This document shows positions 5,252 to 5,463 of a stretch of 5,463 nt of DNA, one piece after another. The notes below the pieces were generated by a model. It was not told the DNA's origin. It worked only from the letters and a program-made list of their open reading frames with translations, and did no database searches. The DNA is taken from the NCBI GenBank assembly GCA_002385665.1, contig DGDX01000031.1:1-5463 (forward strand), written 5' to 3'. This DNA is from Firmicutes bacterium UBA3941. Its GTDB lineage: Bacteria > Bacillota > Clostridia > Caldicoprobacterales > UBA3941. Positions within the stretch are counted from its first letter, which is position 1. Each line of letters begins with the position of its first letter. A program made the translations under genes and the position numbers.

Positions 5252-5463
5252 ATGCAAATTTCATTTAATAACGGGAATGATAAAAAATATCAGCATATGT
5301 TGAACAACCTTCTAAAGGATATCTTTTTTGATTTTCAGTTTTGGTATGACCTTAACCTATGGGATAAAAACTATGAAAGCTACTCAATAATTAAGGACGG
5401 GGAGATAGTTTCCAATATTTGCGTCTATAAAGCAGAGATAATTTTTAAACAAAAGCATTATAC
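5252..5463 (+). CDS. GNAT-type acetyltransferase, N-terminal part, cut by the window end
   Basis: Seventy codons are visible, beginning MQISFNN at ATG 5252, with AAGGGGG at 5237-5243 8 bp upstream as ribosome binding site; the frame is open to the window end. The segment LKDIFFDFQFWYDLNLWDKNYESYSII (residues 21-47), followed by KDGEIVSNICVYKAEIIF (48-65), resembles the N-terminal domain of a larger Firmicutes GNAT group: an aromatic-rich helix, then the first two strands with a D-G turn. The acetyl-CoA loop would lie just downstream, so the catalytic motif cannot be checked. The acceptor is unknown. It is the third acetyltransferase-like gene in the window but shares no obvious close similarity with the other two. 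The assignment rests on recalled family resemblance. Confidence 0.6.
   Translation, partial: MQISFNNGNDKKYQHMLNNLLKDIFFDFQFWYDLNLWDKNYESYSIIKDGEIVSNICVYKAEIIFKQKHY

Overview
This 5.46 kb window looks like an accessory chromosomal segment of a low-GC Gram-positive bacterium of the Firmicutes type, probably clostridial or a Bacillales relative. The reasons are the strong AAGGAGG-like ribosome binding sites, heavy AGA/AGG and ATA codon use in several genes, AT-rich spacers, and protein families common in that phylum. No species can be named from the sequence alone.

Layout, left to right. (1) 2-301, +: the C-terminal part of a zinc nucleoside/cytidine-deaminase-fold protein, cut by the window edge. 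(2) 350-1267, +: a conserved protein of unknown function with squalene-cyclase/prenyltransferase-like (alpha/alpha toroid) repeats. (3) 1345-1878, +: a GNAT acetyltransferase of the COG3981 type. (4) 1894-1933: a perfect 16-bp hairpin between convergent genes. (5) 1953-3158, -: a Gfo/Idh/MocA-family NAD(P)-dependent oxidoreductase. (6) 3159-3589: a 431-bp non-coding divergent spacer with two overlapping palindromes just upstream of the oxidoreductase and a TTGACA-type promoter facing right. (7) 3590-4093, +: a second GNAT acetyltransferase. (8) 4198-5130, +: an aldolase of the DapA/NanA family whose active-site residues match N-acetylneuraminate lyase. (9) 5252 to the end, +: the N-terminal 70 residues of a third, different GNAT-type protein.

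The genes do not form one evident pathway. The lyase and the oxidoreductase could both serve sugar or amino-sugar catabolism, but they lie on opposite strands, 1 kb apart, and no transporter, kinase or epimerase of a sialic-acid cluster is visible. The spacers between same-strand genes (48, 77, 104 and 121 bp) suggest mostly separate or loosely coupled transcription units. Arginine codon choice splits the genes into two classes: almost all CGN in the toroid protein and oxidoreductase, almost all AGA/AGG in the deaminase, second GNAT and lyase. This fits a mosaic of separately acquired genes.

I found no CRISPR array, tRNA, rRNA, transposase, phage gene or recognisable riboswitch. Nothing here makes a convincing case for a new multi-gene system. 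The items most worth a second look are the toroid protein of unknown function, the DAE active-site variant of the deaminase, the sialate-lyase residues in an orphan setting, and the dyad-rich spacers.
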